Origin: Lentisphaerae bacterium GWF2_44_16
Lineage (GTDB): Bacteria; Verrucomicrobiota; Lentisphaeria; Victivallales; GWF2-45-14
Length of the DNA: 42,023 nt
Assembly (NCBI GenBank): GCA_001803225.1
Contig: MHBF01000064.1
Span: 1 to 42,023, forward strand
Direction: 5' to 3'
Shown in pieces: positions 41,335 to 42,023 of the stretch. The notes beneath the pieces are model-generated. The model did no database searches. It was not told the DNA's origin and saw nothing but the letters and a program-made list of their open reading frames with translations. The translations under genes and the position numbers were made by a program. The first letter of the stretch is position 1; each line of letters starts with the position of its first letter.

Positions 41335-41453
41335 GCTATTTATTACTTTCAATATTATTTCTGTGTCTATGGTCTATTATTTGAGTGCTTTGAAATCGGG
41401 GATAGGATTAAGGATATGGAATGTGAGGAATTATTAAAAAGTCTTCCATATGC

Positions 41454-41523
41454 AATATCTTGTTTGTATTTAAGAGGTTCTGAAGGGTTTTCTCTCTGTG
41501 ACCGATTTTGTGTCCAGGCACAG
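41454..41523. repeat. Local repeat R1, copy B
   Basis: Partner of 36612-36681. It is followed at once by ACGGAGAG-type tandem octamers (41528-41551). The rest of 41335-41880 shows no supported gene, although short open frames cross the repeat. Confidence 0.7.
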
Positions 41524-41681
41524 AGAAACGGAGAGACGGAGAGACGGAGACGGGCGAAGGTCGGTTTATGGCAATTCTGCTTTGAGAAAATCGCGGAATA
41601 GAGAAAAGCATTGCTTTTGCATAAGTCTTTGGGTAAAAGGGGATGTAAGGTCGTCCGGCTTCGCCTTTGGCTATGCCGTGA

Positions 41682-41704
41682 CACTTTTTGAGAGACAAAA
41701 AGTG
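41682..41704. repeat. Perfect hairpin in the 41.3-41.9 kb gap
   Basis: CACTTTTTG and CAAAAAGTG are perfect 9-bp arms around AGAGA. It may act as a terminator in either direction. Confidence 0.5.
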
Positions 41705-41880
41705 GTAGAGCAGATGAGGAAAATCACGAAATGCTCTCTAATTTTCCCTGATTTTGTTAGTCGTTTATTATCAATAACTTAACGACTGTATCAAAGAACA
41801 GGGCTCAAGTGCAACTTTTTATATCAAATTTCACCAAAACGGAGAACACATGAGGCTAAAATGATAATTTTCGGCCCCAA

Positions 41881-42023
41881 TCATACCCATACGGCAAAAA
41901 TCTCCTTATCCTCAAACTTTATGGTTTCAGATTTATACTGCCTGTTCTTATTGAAATCGAAAATCAGCAGGTAGCCGCTTTTCAGGTTTTGAAAATCGAG
42001 ATACTGGGATAATTGCCTAAGTC
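41881..42023 (-). CDS. C-terminal end of a AAA-ATPase/PD-(D/E)XK-type protein (cut by window edge)
   Basis: An open frame enters from the right edge (first full codon at 42021) and ends at TGA 41881-41883, giving 46 residues. The sequence LSQYLDFQNLKSGYLLIFDF followed by NKNRQYKSE, KEIFAVWV matches the typical C-terminus of AAA-ATPase-like proteins with a PD-(D/E)XK nuclease domain (YLD...L..GYL.IFD.....). Only this tail is visible, so the assignment rests on that pattern. Confidence 0.6.
   Translation of the reverse strand, partial: LRQLSQYLDFQNLKSGYLLIFDFNKNRQYKSETIKFEDKEIFAVWV

Noticed and set aside
41367..41698. Minus-strand ORFs of about 100 aa over repeat R1 copy B.
   Set aside because: Two overlapping frames are both open, coding follows the repeat and tandem octamers, and no ribosome-binding site or domain is visible.

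Overview
The window looks like a chromosomal segment of a PVC-group bacterium, most likely Lentisphaerota (Victivallis-like). This is inferred from three type II pseudopilin-like proteins with the H-X9-DG C-terminal signature, two DUF4838 proteins, several large secreted carbohydrate-active proteins, and a planctomycete-style acetolactate synthase. No rRNA, tRNA, CRISPR array or intact transposase was seen.

Region 1 (about 1-24,900, all + strand) is a polysaccharide-utilisation-like locus. A LacI-family regulator (310-1329) has a clear promoter and overlaps the next gene by ATGA. It is followed by DUF4838 - pseudopilin - SGNH esterase - 1474-aa TIM-barrel/GATase-fold giant - pseudopilin - GH2-like hydrolase - SGNH-like protein - triple beta-helix protein - pseudopilin - second DUF4838 - small asparaginase domain - NodB-like deacetylase - PepT-like peptidase. 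Gaps are tiny and a hairpin with a T-tract closes the run. One pseudopilin sits beside each group of exported enzymes, and no transporter or SusC/SusD-type gene is present. Region 2 (24,991-30,511, +) has its own promoter, with an inverted repeat over the -10 box. It encodes a beta-propeller, a second copy of the SGNH esterase, an alpha/beta hydrolase and a cytoplasmic TIM-barrel glycosidase. Together the two units suggest deacetylation and depolymerisation of a decorated glycan or glycopeptide outside the cell, with further breakdown inside.

Region 3 (30,490-36,416) is more housekeeping. On the minus strand are a small conserved protein, prmC (probably starting at an ATT codon) and an exported C69 dipeptidase, in that order of transcription. 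On the plus strand are the acetolactate synthase large subunit and a SurA-like parvulin chaperone.

Region 4 (36,417-42,023) is a plastic, repeat-rich segment. It carries an AAA/DUF4143 ATPase that appears to be transcribed leaderless from an operator-covered promoter, a conserved 147-aa protein, and a small exported protein next to a MITE-like element. It also carries an AT-rich AlbA/HATPase regulator and the C-terminal end of a further gene, probably a AAA-ATPase/PD-(D/E)XK-type protein. About 250 bp upstream of the ATPase is a mosaic of three segments, each with a second copy elsewhere in the same 5 kb, one of them a frameshifted fragment of the 147-aa gene. This points to local duplication and deletion.
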